Shown: positions 43,513 through 54,568 of the stretch, piece after piece
How positions within the stretch are numbered: position 1 is the first letter of the stretch
Layout of the letters: every line of letters starts with the position of its first letter
The notes under the pieces: generated by a model
Databases searched by the model: none
What the model was told of the DNA's origin: nothing
The model's input: only the letters and a program-made list of their open reading frames with translations
Made by a program: the position numbers and the translations under genes
Assembly: GCA_022059125.1 (NCBI GenBank)
Contig: JAEUWY010000005.1
Location: 5,952,001-6,016,000, forward strand
Source: Corynespora cassiicola
Taxonomy: Eukaryota > Ascomycota > Dothideomycetes > Pleosporales > Corynesporascaceae
Direction of reading: 5' to 3'
Length of the DNA: 64,000 bases

Positions 43513-46168
43513 CACTTGGTCGCCATCGCACGAGCGGTTGTCTTGTTTCCGACGAAACCTTTTCCTACTACAGTTTCCATGTTACCCAAGTCCACGAGGT
43601 CATGCATAGTTGAGCCCAACAGGTGGGCTCAGAAGAGTGGTTGTTCTTATCCGGGAACGGCGTTAATTGGGGCGGGGCATCATATCCCTCTTCTTTGGTT
43701 ATGCGCTTTCCTTTTACGGCTCTAACACGGACAGCAGCCATTACATCACGTCTTCATATTGTACTGTTTGCTCCTCTCCCCTGGCCGCTGCTACTACTTG
43801 AGAGGCCACGCCGGATTATATATCACGCTTTTCCTCTAATCACCAAATCCCTATTCGGTTGTTTCTTTCTAACACCGAAATTCTTCTGTACATGTATAAA
43901 CTTCCTTCCCATGCAAAGGGTTGAGTGTTTTTTTCTTCTTTTCTTATTCTACAAAATGTGACATGGCCAGCATCACCAGTGCCGCAGTAATCTTGCCTCC
44001 TCTACCTGTTTCTTTTTCCAAGTTGCGCGTGGTAACAGCTCAATGCAGCGACCAGAGATGGCGAATGCAATGCTCGTACTCGCACTCGCAAACCCTACGT
44101 GTGCGTACGGCATAGCATGGCGCGGCGCGGCGCGGCGCGATACCGTACCGCATCGCTCGCGCCCTAATGCCCACCGACAAGGCAAAGAGAGGGGACGGAC
44201 GCCAAAGTCGGCAGGGTGCGCACGGATGGTTTCGGCGCCGGGGGTCCGATGTGGGAGTCGCTGTGCCGTTACGTAATCGATGATTAGTGAGGTTGTGCTT
44301 ATTAATCGGGTGGGTGGGTCGTCGGGTTGGGACCGAGCGAGCCACCTGCCTGTCCTGCTGGATGAGGCGTGCAATGCGCTGTGTGCAAGGCGGCGCGATA
44401 AACATAGACGGAAAAGAAAGCGGGGGGGGTTCGGGGCTGCGGCGGTGGTGTGCAGTGTTGTCGCTATCTATTGCTGTTTGTTGAGGGGTGGGATTGTTGT
44501 GCTATGGTGGGATGGGATGGGTAAGGGGGATGAGTCAGCATGGGGGTCGTTGGTGGATGTTCGCATCTCCGACTCGAATAACCTGTTGTTTGATTTCGTG
44601 TTTTATTTGGGTCCACTACGAATAGGGATCGTGAGCATGGCAATCGACGGCCTAGCCAGCTGGGTTTGAGGCACAGTCTTGCCGTGGTTTCGAGCGAGAC
44701 CGTGGCAGTGCGAATGCGTACTGTACTCTGGTCTGCGGGCTGGACTGAGACTAGGCTGGAGTGCCAGCCTGCTTGAGGCAAGGGATAGAATGTAGGCTTG
44801 CGGCTGAAGGGCGTGAAAGCGACCAAAAGATAGGCCGGGCTGACTGATGTTTTAGTCATGCCGACCGGTCGTGGGCGCGGGGTGGGATGGATCAATGGTG
44901 TGATGGGCAGAGAGCAGGCATGAGAATAGCCAGGCTCAGATTGAGAGGCGGTGTAGTACACTGCGATCGGGTATAGAGCGGGTAGCAGATTCCGACAAGA
45001 ATGCTCCATGGGCTGGCTGGAGGGAGCGTCGAGCTGCTGCCATGGCGTGAGTATGCTAGAGTGACCGTGAGAACACTACAACGGCCATGTTTTCCGGCTG
45101 GTCTGGTCTAGCCTAGCGTACACACATAGAGCACGCGCTGCTCTGCCATCCCGTAGAAACGGCCCACAGAAGCCATCCAAGAATCCCCCTCTCTTGTGAT
45201 CGAACGATCCCGTTGCATCATGCTCCCTTATCCATGTCCATATCCGCGTCCTTGCTCCGTCTACAAGGCGAGGGCAAGATAAGACAAAGCCTAGCTTGGG
45301 CTGAAGTCGATCGAGCCTGTGGAGCACGACATCCAAATGCGTAGTATATTAGCATTGCCCTGATTAGGTAAGACTTAGCCTGACAGCCCTAAGGAGTGCT
45401 CCCCCACAAGTCCAGCCTGGCTTCTTGGAAAATGGTAGGCATCTGCACATGGGCACCGAGTGGAGCTGGGACCCAGGTAGATGGTTACTCTACAGGGAAT
45501 ATTCTCCGAAGTTACGGGTTCGTTCGTGTGTATTTTCCGTTGGGGAGGTTTGGCAGTAAGGGAAACTTGGATGCATTAGTGAGGGATGAGTAAGAATGCC
45601 GGGGCCTTGGAGGCTCGAATTGTCTTGCGTGACCAGATACATGCGTCTGCCTTGCTTGTCTGCGTAGGTACGGCGGCGGCGTTGTCCTCGTCTTCGTGAC
45701 TGAAACAATCGTCGCCTGTTCGTATTGGAGCGCCTGGCCAGCAGATGACTGATGATGAACAAGGGCTTGGACGTGAAGAAAGTATTTGGAATCAAGGAGT
45801 CTTTGACTTGAAATTATACACACTAGCCAATTTTGCAACCTGGCCAAATAGAAGAACAAGGTGAAGACTGGAAATTACAGATCTGGAACCCGGAAAGACG
45901 GATAAAAGGGCCAGAAGAGCGGAGATATAAAAATATAGGTAGAAAACGACAATAGTGGGAAGGAATCAAATGGTAATGATAGGCGTAGGAACCAAGAGAG
46001 AACACCAGGAACCTTGGTTCTGCAAACCCATATCCTACACTCGAAAAAGGTCATTATCATCCGTAACGCCGCCGTCTATGGTTCGGTAGGAGCCTCGCAT
46101 GCCATCATCTTTGCAAGCTCTTTTTACTCGCATGCAGTCATACTCAATGTGTGTCGTCTCTCCTCGGC
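43513..46168. other. 2.6 kb gene-free region
   Basis: Convergent 3' flanks of kapC (plus) and the haem lyase (minus). The first 450 bp is the likely long kapC 3' UTR, T-rich. Frames up to 181 codons at 44464-45009 are Ser/Pro/Thr-rich and show no domain. No gene called. Confidence 0.5.
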
Positions 46169-47270
46169 TTAGTTGTAGTTGCGGCTGTTGGCAAATTGTT
46201 CTTCTTCCCTCTTCTTCCTCGCTTCCTCTGCCTTCTTCACCTCTCTGACGACACCACCGCTGGCCCTCCACCAGACATCCGTGCCCCATCGCACCATACG
46301 TTCGGCAGCGCTGCGGGGTCCATCAACAGCAGGCCTGACGTCTAGGTAGAATACGGGCTCTCCGGTCGGCTCTGGCGCACCCTCGTAGTAGTCAATGACA
46401 TAGCGCACTTCCTCACATCCCTTCTCGTTGCATCGCTCCACGAACCAGTCGTGCCTGTCAAAAGGCGCGTTGGAATCGAACTTGGACGGCATTGCCCATC
46501 CCAACCACTGCAGGATCTGCGACTTGGGCGTCGGCTCGGTGGGGCGACCGGTGAAGCGAAGCAGTTTTGGAGGAGGAATATCCTTCTCATCCCAAGTAGT
46601 TGTATCAAAAGGATCTTCCGCAGTCCCAAGCGCAATGTTTGCATTCTCCTCGCCGCGAGCGCAAATCCTATACCCCTCGGGAATGCCACGTGCGAAGCGC
46701 CTCTCCCAGCCCATGATTTCTGCCCATGCGCCCTCGTTCAGGAAGTTATGTACGGCGACCATGGATTCTACAGCATCGGCCGGGGTGTCGGTGTATCCCT
46801 TGCGGAGCATGGCGTTGTACATTTGCTGTGGCGAAGGGTACTCCCAGAGACTGCCGTCGCCCTTGGGAATCGTCGAAGTCTCTCGTTCAAGGGGAAGGTC
46901 CTGCGACTGTTGCTCGGCGCGTTTATTGGAGAGATCGAAGGGCATGTTGTTCAACGGGTTCAGGCGAGCGAAGAGTCCTGGCTTGGCCGGCTCAGGCGCA
47001 GGCGCGGCCGCAGACGATGGGGTCGACGCGTTCTCTGGAGGGACATAGGGACAGGCGCCCTGAGGTGTCGAGGCCTTCTCAGCCACCTTGGAAGGCGGCG
47101 GAGTCATCTTGTTGTGCATAGGGCATGCTGGCTGTGATCAGGTTAGATTTAGGGCTGAAGATTGACGGTCGGCCGACGGGGGTGCGTACAGGAGGTTCAG
47201 CGTTGCCTCGAGGCACTGGGTGCGGCGCAACGGGCGCTGCGGGTGCGCTATCTGCCCAAAACCAGCCCAT
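46169..47270 (-). CDS. Cytochrome c haem lyase (HCCS)
   Basis: Holocytochrome c synthase of the mitochondrial intermembrane space, which attaches haem to apocytochrome c or c1. Exons 47270..47190 and 47131..46169 give 347 aa. Splicing at the 58 nt intron (GTACGC donor, CTAAC branch) creates the first haem-regulatory Cys-Pro motif, ACPMHNK. A second, GACPYVPPE, follows. The catalytic region has SLWEYPSPQQMYNAMLRKG, the AVHNFLNEGAWAEIMGWERR segment with its conserved His, then PFDRHDWFVERC and VRYVIDYYEG, and VRPAVDGPRSAAERM near the end. These match Cyc3/Cyt2 proteins; sequence alone does not tell which cytochrome is served. The extreme N terminus MGWFWADSAP is typical of fungal members. Confidence 0.94.
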
Positions 47271-49239
47271 GATGATTAAATAATTAAAAGAAGAATTGCG
47301 CGGCAAGAAGGGGCAGTGGTGGTCGTGAAAGATGGTTGGGACAGATGATGTTGCGGAGATTGTCGGGGGAGAGAAGTTTTTGGGAGGCGCTCGGAACATG
47401 GCTCGTCATAATCCTGACCACCGTCGCTACCATTGGCCAGACCAGAATCGACTACTTTAGTCTTCAATAATGCATGTGATGTATTCCGAATCATTTCTTC
47501 CGGTATATGCAATGGAACCTCGTCTTCGATGTGATGGACCCGATAGCCCACGCGCACCTGCCGAAAATCACTTTCCTTCAATATGAATGTTCACAAAGCC
47601 CAAAGTAGAAATCTGCCAGGTTTCATCATTGGACGAAACCGAGCTATTTCAGGAAATGTAGAATACGTAAATCACGACCGCCATCTTAAAATTAGATATT
47701 CACCTCTGGGCGTGTATGCATCGCTTTTACTCCATTTCTCAAGACAGTCTGCTTCTATATACCATCGCAAGATATCAAAGTCAGACAGGCAATCACCCTG
47801 ACCCCAAACGAAACATTGCTGAGAGCTGTCGCTGGACTGACTGTCACGCAGTCAATTTCGCCAGCGACAATCTGGGGCCTGACCTGTACGTTATCTCTTG
47901 GATTGATCTGCCATTCTACAAGATTGGCTGGGGTTCACTTGGTAAGACTGAATTCTTCTGCATCCCAGGCCGACCATTTCAAAGCCTTTTTTGCATTTTG
48001 TTGCCAAATGATGGGTTTTCTATTAATATACATAAATATATGAAGGTCATAGTAAATGATTTCGCGGTGGGGCAGAGTTTACTGGATTCGCAATCCATAA
48101 ATATCCAGTTCATATGAAAAAGTTAAAAAGTCTGTAAACTGTCAGTCCCTTTGTGTGAACAGCTACCGAAGGCTGTGCGACTTACTTTCGCTCCAGCCAT
48201 CCTCGAGGACCCAAGCTGGAAGACTGAGATGTTTCCTTGATATCGGTCAACTTCTTGTCCAACCATCTGCTTGCACCTTATTCCACCGGATCTCTAAAGA
48301 TTCGGAGACTTTGCATTACAGTTCATGCACTGGTTAGCATCTCCGTGTCTATGATTGGGAAGAAACAAGTAAAAACGTACATCTTGAGGTATCTATTTGT
48401 TAGCGACTGCGAAGTCTGGTACCCAGCAAGGCCTCTTCTTGATGCCTTGCGGTATTGCCACAGACATACAGCACCATGCCGACCCGGAAACGTTGAAGCA
48501 GTGGGGTTCGAGTAGGCCAGCGAAAAGGTATGACAAGAGACCGGCTCAGGGCGCTTCCACGACCATGACGGCCGCTTTTGTTAAGGAATGAGAAGGCAAG
48601 GGCGGTATCTATATGGAGGACTGCCAGAGAGTTGGACTGATACCCGAGGGTGGTACGTTGGCGGTCGGTGTTGCACCACACACCTTGGACCTGGAGGGCG
48701 AGAAATAGTTGTGGATTTTATCTCTCAAGATGTCGGACTTGTCGGAGTAGAGAGAAGGAGGATGATCTATCGAAGAGATTTTGAGGCTGATTGAGGCGAG
48801 AGAAGAGGGTATAAAGATGCGGTATTAGCGTGGTGTGATGGTTATGACAGGCATGAGTTTTATCGCTCAAATCACGACACGTGTGCAGTGAGCACAGCTG
48901 ATCAAATACCCATGGAAAATCCTCATATTCCTAATGTCGTGCCAATGTATCATTACCCATGCTACCTGCAGCACATATACTCCAACAATAGATATAAACC
49001 CTTCTCGAAAGAGAACCAACCAAGATATTCAAGTCGCCGAGACTGGTATCATGCAGTGCGAAGGAAAAATGAGAAACGAGAAGCTATCAAAGCCCGGAGG
49101 TCCATGGTTAAACAAAATGCCAGATCCGTCCGCTCCGAGCCCAGCCACAGCGAGCGTGGAGAAAAATAAAGGATACAATGTTCCAGAAGGGGGAATAAAG
49201 ATAAACGAGAAAAGAAAAACGAAAAATCACCAGCCGCAT
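47271..49239. other. AT-richer intergenic region with a gene relic
   Basis: Nearly 2 kb of lower GC than its surroundings, between two minus-strand genes. It contains an acyltransferase-like fragment at 47866-48114, and otherwise only short frames on both strands. Confidence 0.5.
47866..48114 (+). pseudogene. Acyltransferase-like relic
   Basis: The frame reads NLGPDLYVISWIDLPFYKIG, then WGSLGKTEFFCIPGRPFQSL and FCILLPNDGFSINI. The order (short beta strand with ISSW-like motif, LPFY, then a W-G near the expected DFGWG, then a PEF-like and a closing LP-DGG-like strand) resembles the C-terminal part of fungal BAHD/trichothecene-type acyltransferases. The DFGWG motif is damaged (KIGWGSLG) and no upstream catalytic HxxxD part or start is seen, so it looks like a decayed fragment. 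The identification is tentative. Confidence 0.35.
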
Positions 49240-51486
49240 CTATAGCTTGCTGAAATTACGCGTAATCATGACTATCACGCCTGCGACGACCTTGATGGCA
49301 ATGCGCATTACGAACACGACCGCTTTGAAGGCAAACGTCAGAACGTTGATGATTGTGCGTGTCACAAACGGCAACTTGCTGTCGGCCTCCTCCTTTTGCT
49401 TCTTCTGTGCCTTTTTGTCTTCTTTGGTCGCCTGCTTAGTTTGAGCCTGTCCGTACCAGTCCCCAAGCTCAATGTCCTTATCAAAGGAATCGCTTTTAGA
49501 CGACGTTCGTGATGTGCTTCCGCTTCTCAGCGACCATTTCCTCAGACTGCTCGTTGTAGCTGGTGGTTTCGGCTTTCCGCCAAAGGATTCGAAACCCTCG
49601 ACAAACGACTCCTTGAATGCCTTGGCGGTCGAATCTTTGGGCTTGTTGAGCACATAGCTGGGTGGCGGGGGCTGAAAATCTTCTTTTTGTGCCTTCTTGT
49701 TGCGACCACGGACAGCTTCTGCAACAGCGACAGCGAGAAGCGTAGAGGCAACCACATCCACGAGAAAGGGGTTTCCAAACCGAGTCAAGGCACCGAGGTT
49801 CAGTGTCAGTGCGTCATTGGCAAAGTCGAGCTTTGCGAGCGTGGCGTCGTCTTGAGTTGCGTCGGTTGTCGTGGGGAGCTGCGTCACAGACATTTCAGAT
49901 GGTGTGATGGAGACCGGGCGAATCTCTTGACCCAAGCTGTCAAACCTAGGTGGAGGCTGCAGAGGTGAAAAGGCGTTTGCTCGAGGCGATGTCGGAGAGA
50001 GGATATAAGGATTCATGATGGAGATGCTGGCAGGCTTTTGGCGAGGAAGTTGAGGCGTAGATGCCATATTGTGTCCGTAAATCGCCGTGACTGGACGCGT
50101 CGAGGGCTTGTTAATTACAGAGCAGTCTCCTTCTATCTTTATAGGAAACGTGCCCAGAGTTGGATGATGAAGCTGATACGACCCCTCGGACGGCAAATGC
50201 TGAGCCCAAGGATTCGTTTGTTGCTGTGGAGGATCTCTTGTCCATGCTAGCGCACAGCATTCACGTTGAGCAGCGCCCATGAGAACATCCTCGGCCAGTC
50301 GTTGCGCAGCAGGCGAAGTGGCACCGGGATCCGCAAGTGCAATGTGAGATACTGCAGGAGAGGCAGCAGCAGCATCGAGGGCCTGGAGAGCGGCAAGCTT
50401 GGGATAGATGCTAGTAAGCAGGGTTGTTGATTCTTGTTGATTTGGATCGAACGCAGTAGTCGACAAGGATGGTGGAGCGATCAGATCGAGGTGTGCTATA
50501 GGCAGTACACGAGGTTGGGTGGGATGGTGGCGCTGAATGAGAAGCTCGTTCATGATGCTCTGCACTTCATCTTCGCCAGCTAGATTTGATTGTGCTAGGC
50601 TGTAGAAGGGGAGCGATGGGGTTGTGCCAAATGTAATAGTAGGATTCGCTGCCGTTGCACGGTGCATTCGCAGTGTATACATTTGTACAGCAGGTTGTTC
50701 TTGGCCATTTGCTGCCACCCAAAGGTTGTCGAGCAAATGTGAGGGAGTGAAGAATGGTTTCGTTGTGGGACTTGAGCTTTCGGGTCCGGCAACATTGCCA
50801 TGTGGAACATAGAATTCAGGCGAGTAGGGCGACCTGCTGATCTGATTCTTCGGTATATGAGTAGGCGAGGCTTGTGTTGGTTTGTAGGCTTGTTGTGTCA
50901 ACGGCTTCGTGGGGTCGTACACCGGGAATATTGATCTCATCGGCACCTCTTCCTGAGGCGATCTACTTCGAAAATGTGTTGCAGCACTATTCGCTCGCAC
51001 TAGAGTAGGACTGGTCGAGAATGCAGGCGATACAGCTCGGTTGGGATCCGGTGTGGAATTGGGAGTTTGATATCTGCTCTGCTCAACCTGGAACGATACA
51101 GACGGTGATGGGACCATAGGGTCTTGGGGTCTGCGGAGGGGCGACGATGCACCCGGACGCTGAGGTGATCCAAACACTGCTCTGCCTTCTGTTGGGGGCG
51201 TCTGCATTGCCTGCCGACTCGGCACATGTGCCCTTGGTGGAGGAGCTACTGGCGGTGGAGGTGGAGGGGGGGGAGCCATTGAACTTGATGGCGAGACTGG
51301 AACTGAGTTGACCTGAATGATGAGCTCGTGAAAGTCCGCAGGTGCTCTGCTACTCTTTGCACTGTCCATCTTTGCCGCTGCAGGCTCTGGAGTTGGAGGT
51401 TTGATGCGAAGGTTTCTGTTCGGCGGGCTCGTCTGCCTAGGGGGGCGAGGCGGGGGAGGAAATAGCTGCAGCGGAGGACCTGTCAT
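49240..51486 (-). CDS. Proline-rich protein with hydrophobic tail
   Basis: Single exon of 748 aa. The start is ATG 51486 (MTGPPLQLFPPPPRPPRQ), since the frame upstream has only a GTG. Residues 1-330 are Pro/Ser-rich and disordered with a polyproline run. A more ordered middle (about 240-480) contains SHLLDNLWVAANGQEQPAVQ, VQSIMNELLIQRHHP, LLTSIYPKLAALQALDAAAA and AQRECCALAWTRDP. A membrane-like stretch NPFLVDVVASTLLAVAVAEA lies near 590. A very hydrophobic, basic C terminus (RTIINVLTFAFKAVVFVMRI onward) could form an amphipathic or membrane anchor. I do not recognise the family and no catalytic motif is seen. The long clean frame and consistent codon use support a real gene. Confidence 0.75.
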   Translation of the reverse strand: MTGPPLQLFPPPPRPPRQTSPPNRNLRIKPPTPEPAAAKMDSAKSSRAPADFHELIIQVNSVPVSPSSSMAPPPPPPPPVAPPPRAHVPSRQAMQTPPTEGRAVFGSPQRPGASSPLRRPQDPMVPSPSVSFQVEQSRYQTPNSTPDPNRAVSPAFSTSPTLVRANSAATHFRSRSPQEEVPMRSIFPVYDPTKPLTQQAYKPTQASPTHIPKNQISRSPYSPEFYVPHGNVAGPESSSPTTKPFFTPSHLLDNLWVAANGQEQPAVQMYTLRMHRATAANPTITFGTTPSLPFYSLAQSNLAGEDEVQSIMNELLIQRHHPTQPRVLPIAHLDLIAPPSLSTTAFDPNQQESTTLLTSIYPKLAALQALDAAAASPAVSHIALADPGATSPAAQRLAEDVLMGAAQRECCALAWTRDPPQQQTNPWAQHLPSEGSYQLHHPTLGTFPIKIEGDCSVINKPSTRPVTAIYGHNMASTPQLPRQKPASISIMNPYILSPTSPRANAFSPLQPPPRFDSLGQEIRPVSITPSEMSVTQLPTTTDATQDDATLAKLDFANDALTLNLGALTRFGNPFLVDVVASTLLAVAVAEAVRGRNKKAQKEDFQPPPPSYVLNKPKDSTAKAFKESFVEGFESFGGKPKPPATTSSLRKWSLRSGSTSRTSSKSDSFDKDIELGDWYGQAQTKQATKEDKKAQKKQKEEADSKLPFVTRTIINVLTFAFKAVVFVMRIAIKVVAGVIVMITRNFSKL

Positions 51487-52559
51487 GTTGATCCGCCTCT
51501 TTAATGAATGCACCTAAAATAACCAAGCTAACACACGGGACGATACTCGAACAAACGATGAAGGAACCGAACAAGTCAGTCCAAGTGTACACAAAGTTTA
51601 ACCATGGTAGTTTGTACGTCAGAAACCGGATAAGGTGGGGATAAGGGCTATAAGGTCTTCGTGGTTTCTCTCCGACCAAGCCGGCGGAAAAGGCTTGAGA
51701 ACACAGCAAAGCAATAGCGGTTCTCGAGTGTTTCCCATGCAGATGGAAGGCTCCTTTGGGCATCGTTGTGGATGAAGTAAGCCAATCAAGACGCATATAA
51801 TCCTCGGCGCTTGCACCAGATGGCAGTTGGCGGTTATAATTTTGGTGGTTGGCTGTCTCTGCTCTAAGCGCCCGAGGCCCGCCGCTCGCTACACCACCCA
51901 CCACGTTGACCCTAGCCCTGCTGGTGCGGGTAAACCGCATGATTCGTCGCATGCGGTGTGCTGACCCTGCGCACAGAACACCAATGCGAGTGACAGAGAG
52001 ACCAGCGGCCCGAAGCGATTGTTTCGGAAATCTAAAAAAAACCGTAGTCTGCGTACACCACAGAGGGGCATGGCCAACGAGATCCTCGCGTGCTCATCTA
52101 ACCTGCCCGAAAGCGGAGATCCCATGCTTCGACCCTCCTTTGCTGCAGATCATGGACGGTGTGCTGGGGCACAGTAAAAGAAGGGTGTAATCCGGCTGTC
52201 TTTGTTTCCGAACGCATGCCATAATTCTGTCGCTATTTCCATCGCGACTTTGGAAGCTTTTGTTAGATGCGCCAACAGGATGCTATTGAAGAGTTTGCTA
52301 GGCCAACACGCTCATTCCCATGGCTTTCGAGCCGCGGAACGCTGCAGCCATCGTGTTTGTGAGCGGTTAGTGGAGAGCGTGAGGGGTGATGAATAGCCGC
52401 CGCACTTCAAGCCGATACCAAGAAAGGTTTAGGCTGAAAGTGGGGAAAACAGATCTGTGCCTGGAGTAGGTCGGCCGTGTCGAAACGAATCAGATCCTGT
52501 CAAGTTTTGGTACTTCAAAAAGTGGTCTTATTTTCTCGCTCTCGATGGGGCTTTCGGCG

Positions 52560-52745
52560 TCAGTGTTCGTATGATTTGGAAGCCTTCTGACCAAGCTCCT
52601 TCTTGGTAGCCAAGAGAATTGATTGTGCACGTCTTGACAGCGAGATTCGCCCGAAGGCTGCAATCGTCCATGTCCGCAGTCCCCCCTGCTGAATGACATG
52701 GCTGGAACAGTCGATGAATAAATAGAACTGGCCGTCGTTTGACAT
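52560..52745 (-). CDS. Candidate 61 aa protein
   Basis: ATG at 52745 opens a 61-codon frame beginning MSNDGQFYLFIDCSSHVIQQ and ending KELGQKASKSYEH. Codons favour C/G in third position (AAC GAC GGC CAG TTC; AAG AAG GAG), like neighbouring genes. A TATATAAGG box lies about 85-90 bp upstream, followed by a CA/AC-rich leader. The frame is open further upstream, but no ATG occurs there. No family is recognised and no membrane segment is seen. Confidence 0.35.
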   Translation of the reverse strand: MSNDGQFYLFIDCSSHVIQQGGLRTWTIAAFGRISLSRRAQSILLATKKELGQKASKSYEH

Positions 52746-52826
52746 GGAGTGGTGGGGTCTTGTCGTGTGTTCCTGTATCGTTGACCTGTCGGGGGGTTTG
52801 TGCTGATGGAGAGCTGCGATGTCGGC

Positions 52827-52835
52827 CCTTATATA
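52827..52835 (-). promoter_or_regulatory. TATA box of the candidate 61 aa gene
   Basis: TATATAAGG on the minus strand, about 85-90 bp before the ATG at 52745. Confidence 0.4.
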
Positions 52836-53063
52836 CGGATATAGAACATAATAAGATGAAGAGTGATCGGAAGGCAAACAGTCAGCGACCTCGATGTCGC
52901 TGCCGTCACCTGCGGCGCTGGTGGCGGGTAAGATGAGAGCTGGGGCGCTAGACCGAAGGGAGCCGAGTCGTGGTGCCTTATCGATAAGCCCAAATTTCAA
53001 CCGAGAAAAGTTCAAAACTTCGTCATCGCTGGCGCACCAGATACTTGCCTCCTTATAGTCACC

Positions 53064-54438
53064 ATGCCTACCGAACTAGAAGAGGTGAGTAGACTAGCTG
53101 CTACCTGTATTACCTAGTTAATGATTGGATAAAAAGTTGGTCGAATTTTTGCACCACGGCAACACCCAAATTCGACAAGTTGGTAGGTTTGCCCCTCCAA
53201 GACCCCGCTATGAGCATAGACTGATTCGTAATTTTGCAGCTGCGGAACATCTGGTCGGCTACTCTCAATCAGACGTTCCTCTGTTCAAGAGAAATCAGCT
53301 CGAGCCCGTAAAAGACTTGAAACTCCTTGTCAAAGATTATGGGCCCATCGCAAAGAATGCCCTCACTATCCTCATCAACATCTCCTCAGACGCAGAGGTT
53401 CTGAAGTCTCTGGCAAATGATGACGCTTTTTTGGAAACCCTTCTCAGTAGAATAACAGTATGTCGGTTCCCTCCCGGTACCTACCAGTAGGGGAATGCCC
53501 TGGGATCGCACTGACAACTGCTCAGAACCCCAAAGAGCAAAATGCGAACGAAATCGCCATGCTCCTTGCCAACATGGCAAAGGATGATTCTATGCAAAGA
53601 ATACTCGATCTAAAACGCGATGTACCAAAACAGCTCAGCACTTCCAAGTGGGCTGTTGACCAACTATTGGATTGCTTTGTCAAGGGTGCCGAGGGCGCCT
53701 ACAACAAGGACGCCGACTTTGACTACCTATCATACTTCTTTGCGGACCTAGGAAAGGTAATGTTAGGCTTGTTAAACTATTCTTTTATAAACGGTACTAA
53801 CGTGAACATAGTTCCCCAAGGGTCGTGAATATCTGACCGCGCCACAGCCACATGACAACGACATCATCCCCCTGACAAAACTCCAAGTCTTCACCTCACA
53901 TCCATCACACATCCGGCGACTGGGTGTGGCCTCGACTATCAAGAACGCGGCTTTTCACGTCCCCTCACATCCTGTTCTACTTTCGAACCTTTCCCCGGAC
54001 CCAGCTCTCCCACCTCCCTCTCAGGGTGCAAACCTACTCCCCTACATTCTCCTACCGCTCATGGGACCTGAAGAATACCCAGATGAGGATACCGAGGGCA
54101 TGCTCGACGAGTTGCAACTCCTTGAGCCGGACAAGGAGCGTGAAAGCGATGTTGAAATTATTAAGACACACTTGGAGACGCTGTTGCTGCTGAGTACGAA
54201 CCAGGAGAGCCGAGAAGTCCTCCGAAAGGTCAAGGTGTACCCAATCGTCCGGGAGTGCCATCTACAAGTGGAGGATGAGGGCGTAAGAGAAGCATGTGAT
54301 AGGGTGGTCCAGATCATCATGCGAAAAGAAGAGGGCGAAGAGGAGGATATTCCCGACCAGGATGCCAACGGTGGAAGGTTGCTCGAGCTGAAGAACGATG
54401 ATGAGGAGGACGATGACAAGATTGTGGAGATTTGTTAG
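53064..54438 (+). CDS. HGH1: HGH1, eEF2-folding chaperone
   Basis: HGH1 (BRP16/FAM203 family) is an armadillo-repeat adaptor that helps the chaperonin TRiC fold elongation factor 2 (family knowledge). Exons 53064..53084, 53137..53182, 53240..53457, 53526..53756 and 53812..54438 give 380 aa. The first exon is 21 nt (MPTELEE) and the second 46 nt; both join in phase (LVEFLHHGNTQIRQVAAEHL). Arm-type repeats include DLKLLVKDYGPIAKNALTIL and NEIAMLLANMAKDDSMQRIL. The family blocks DYLSYFFADLGKFPKGREYL, RRLGVASTIKNAAFH and LLPYILLPLMGPEEYPDEDT are present. The C-terminal part ends with a very acidic tail (NDDEEDDDKIVEIC). It is convergent with the MFS gene, with stop codons 130 bp apart. Confidence 0.94.
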
Positions 54439-54568
54439 ATCTCTGCCACCTTTTCGCCCTATCCAACAAATACCAAACACCAAAATGTACCATGCAATAA
54501 GAATACCAATTATGCCGCAGACAATGTGTTTTATTCTCATGTATCAGGATGAGCGAGCACGCTGTAAA

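Larger units (their letters stand above)
51487..53063. other. Divergent intergenic region
   Basis: Promoters of the proline-rich gene (minus) and HGH1 (plus). It contains one candidate small gene (52560-52745) with its own TATA box. Nothing else is supported. Confidence 0.45.

Noticed and set aside
44464..45009. 181-codon minus-strand frame
   Set aside because: Ser/Pro/Thr/His-rich, no domain, inside convergent 3' flanks.
47276..47581. 101-codon minus-strand frame upstream of the haem lyase
   Set aside because: The start MKESDFRQVRVGYRV looks mildly protein-like, but no family or promoter is seen and it overlaps the haem lyase leader.
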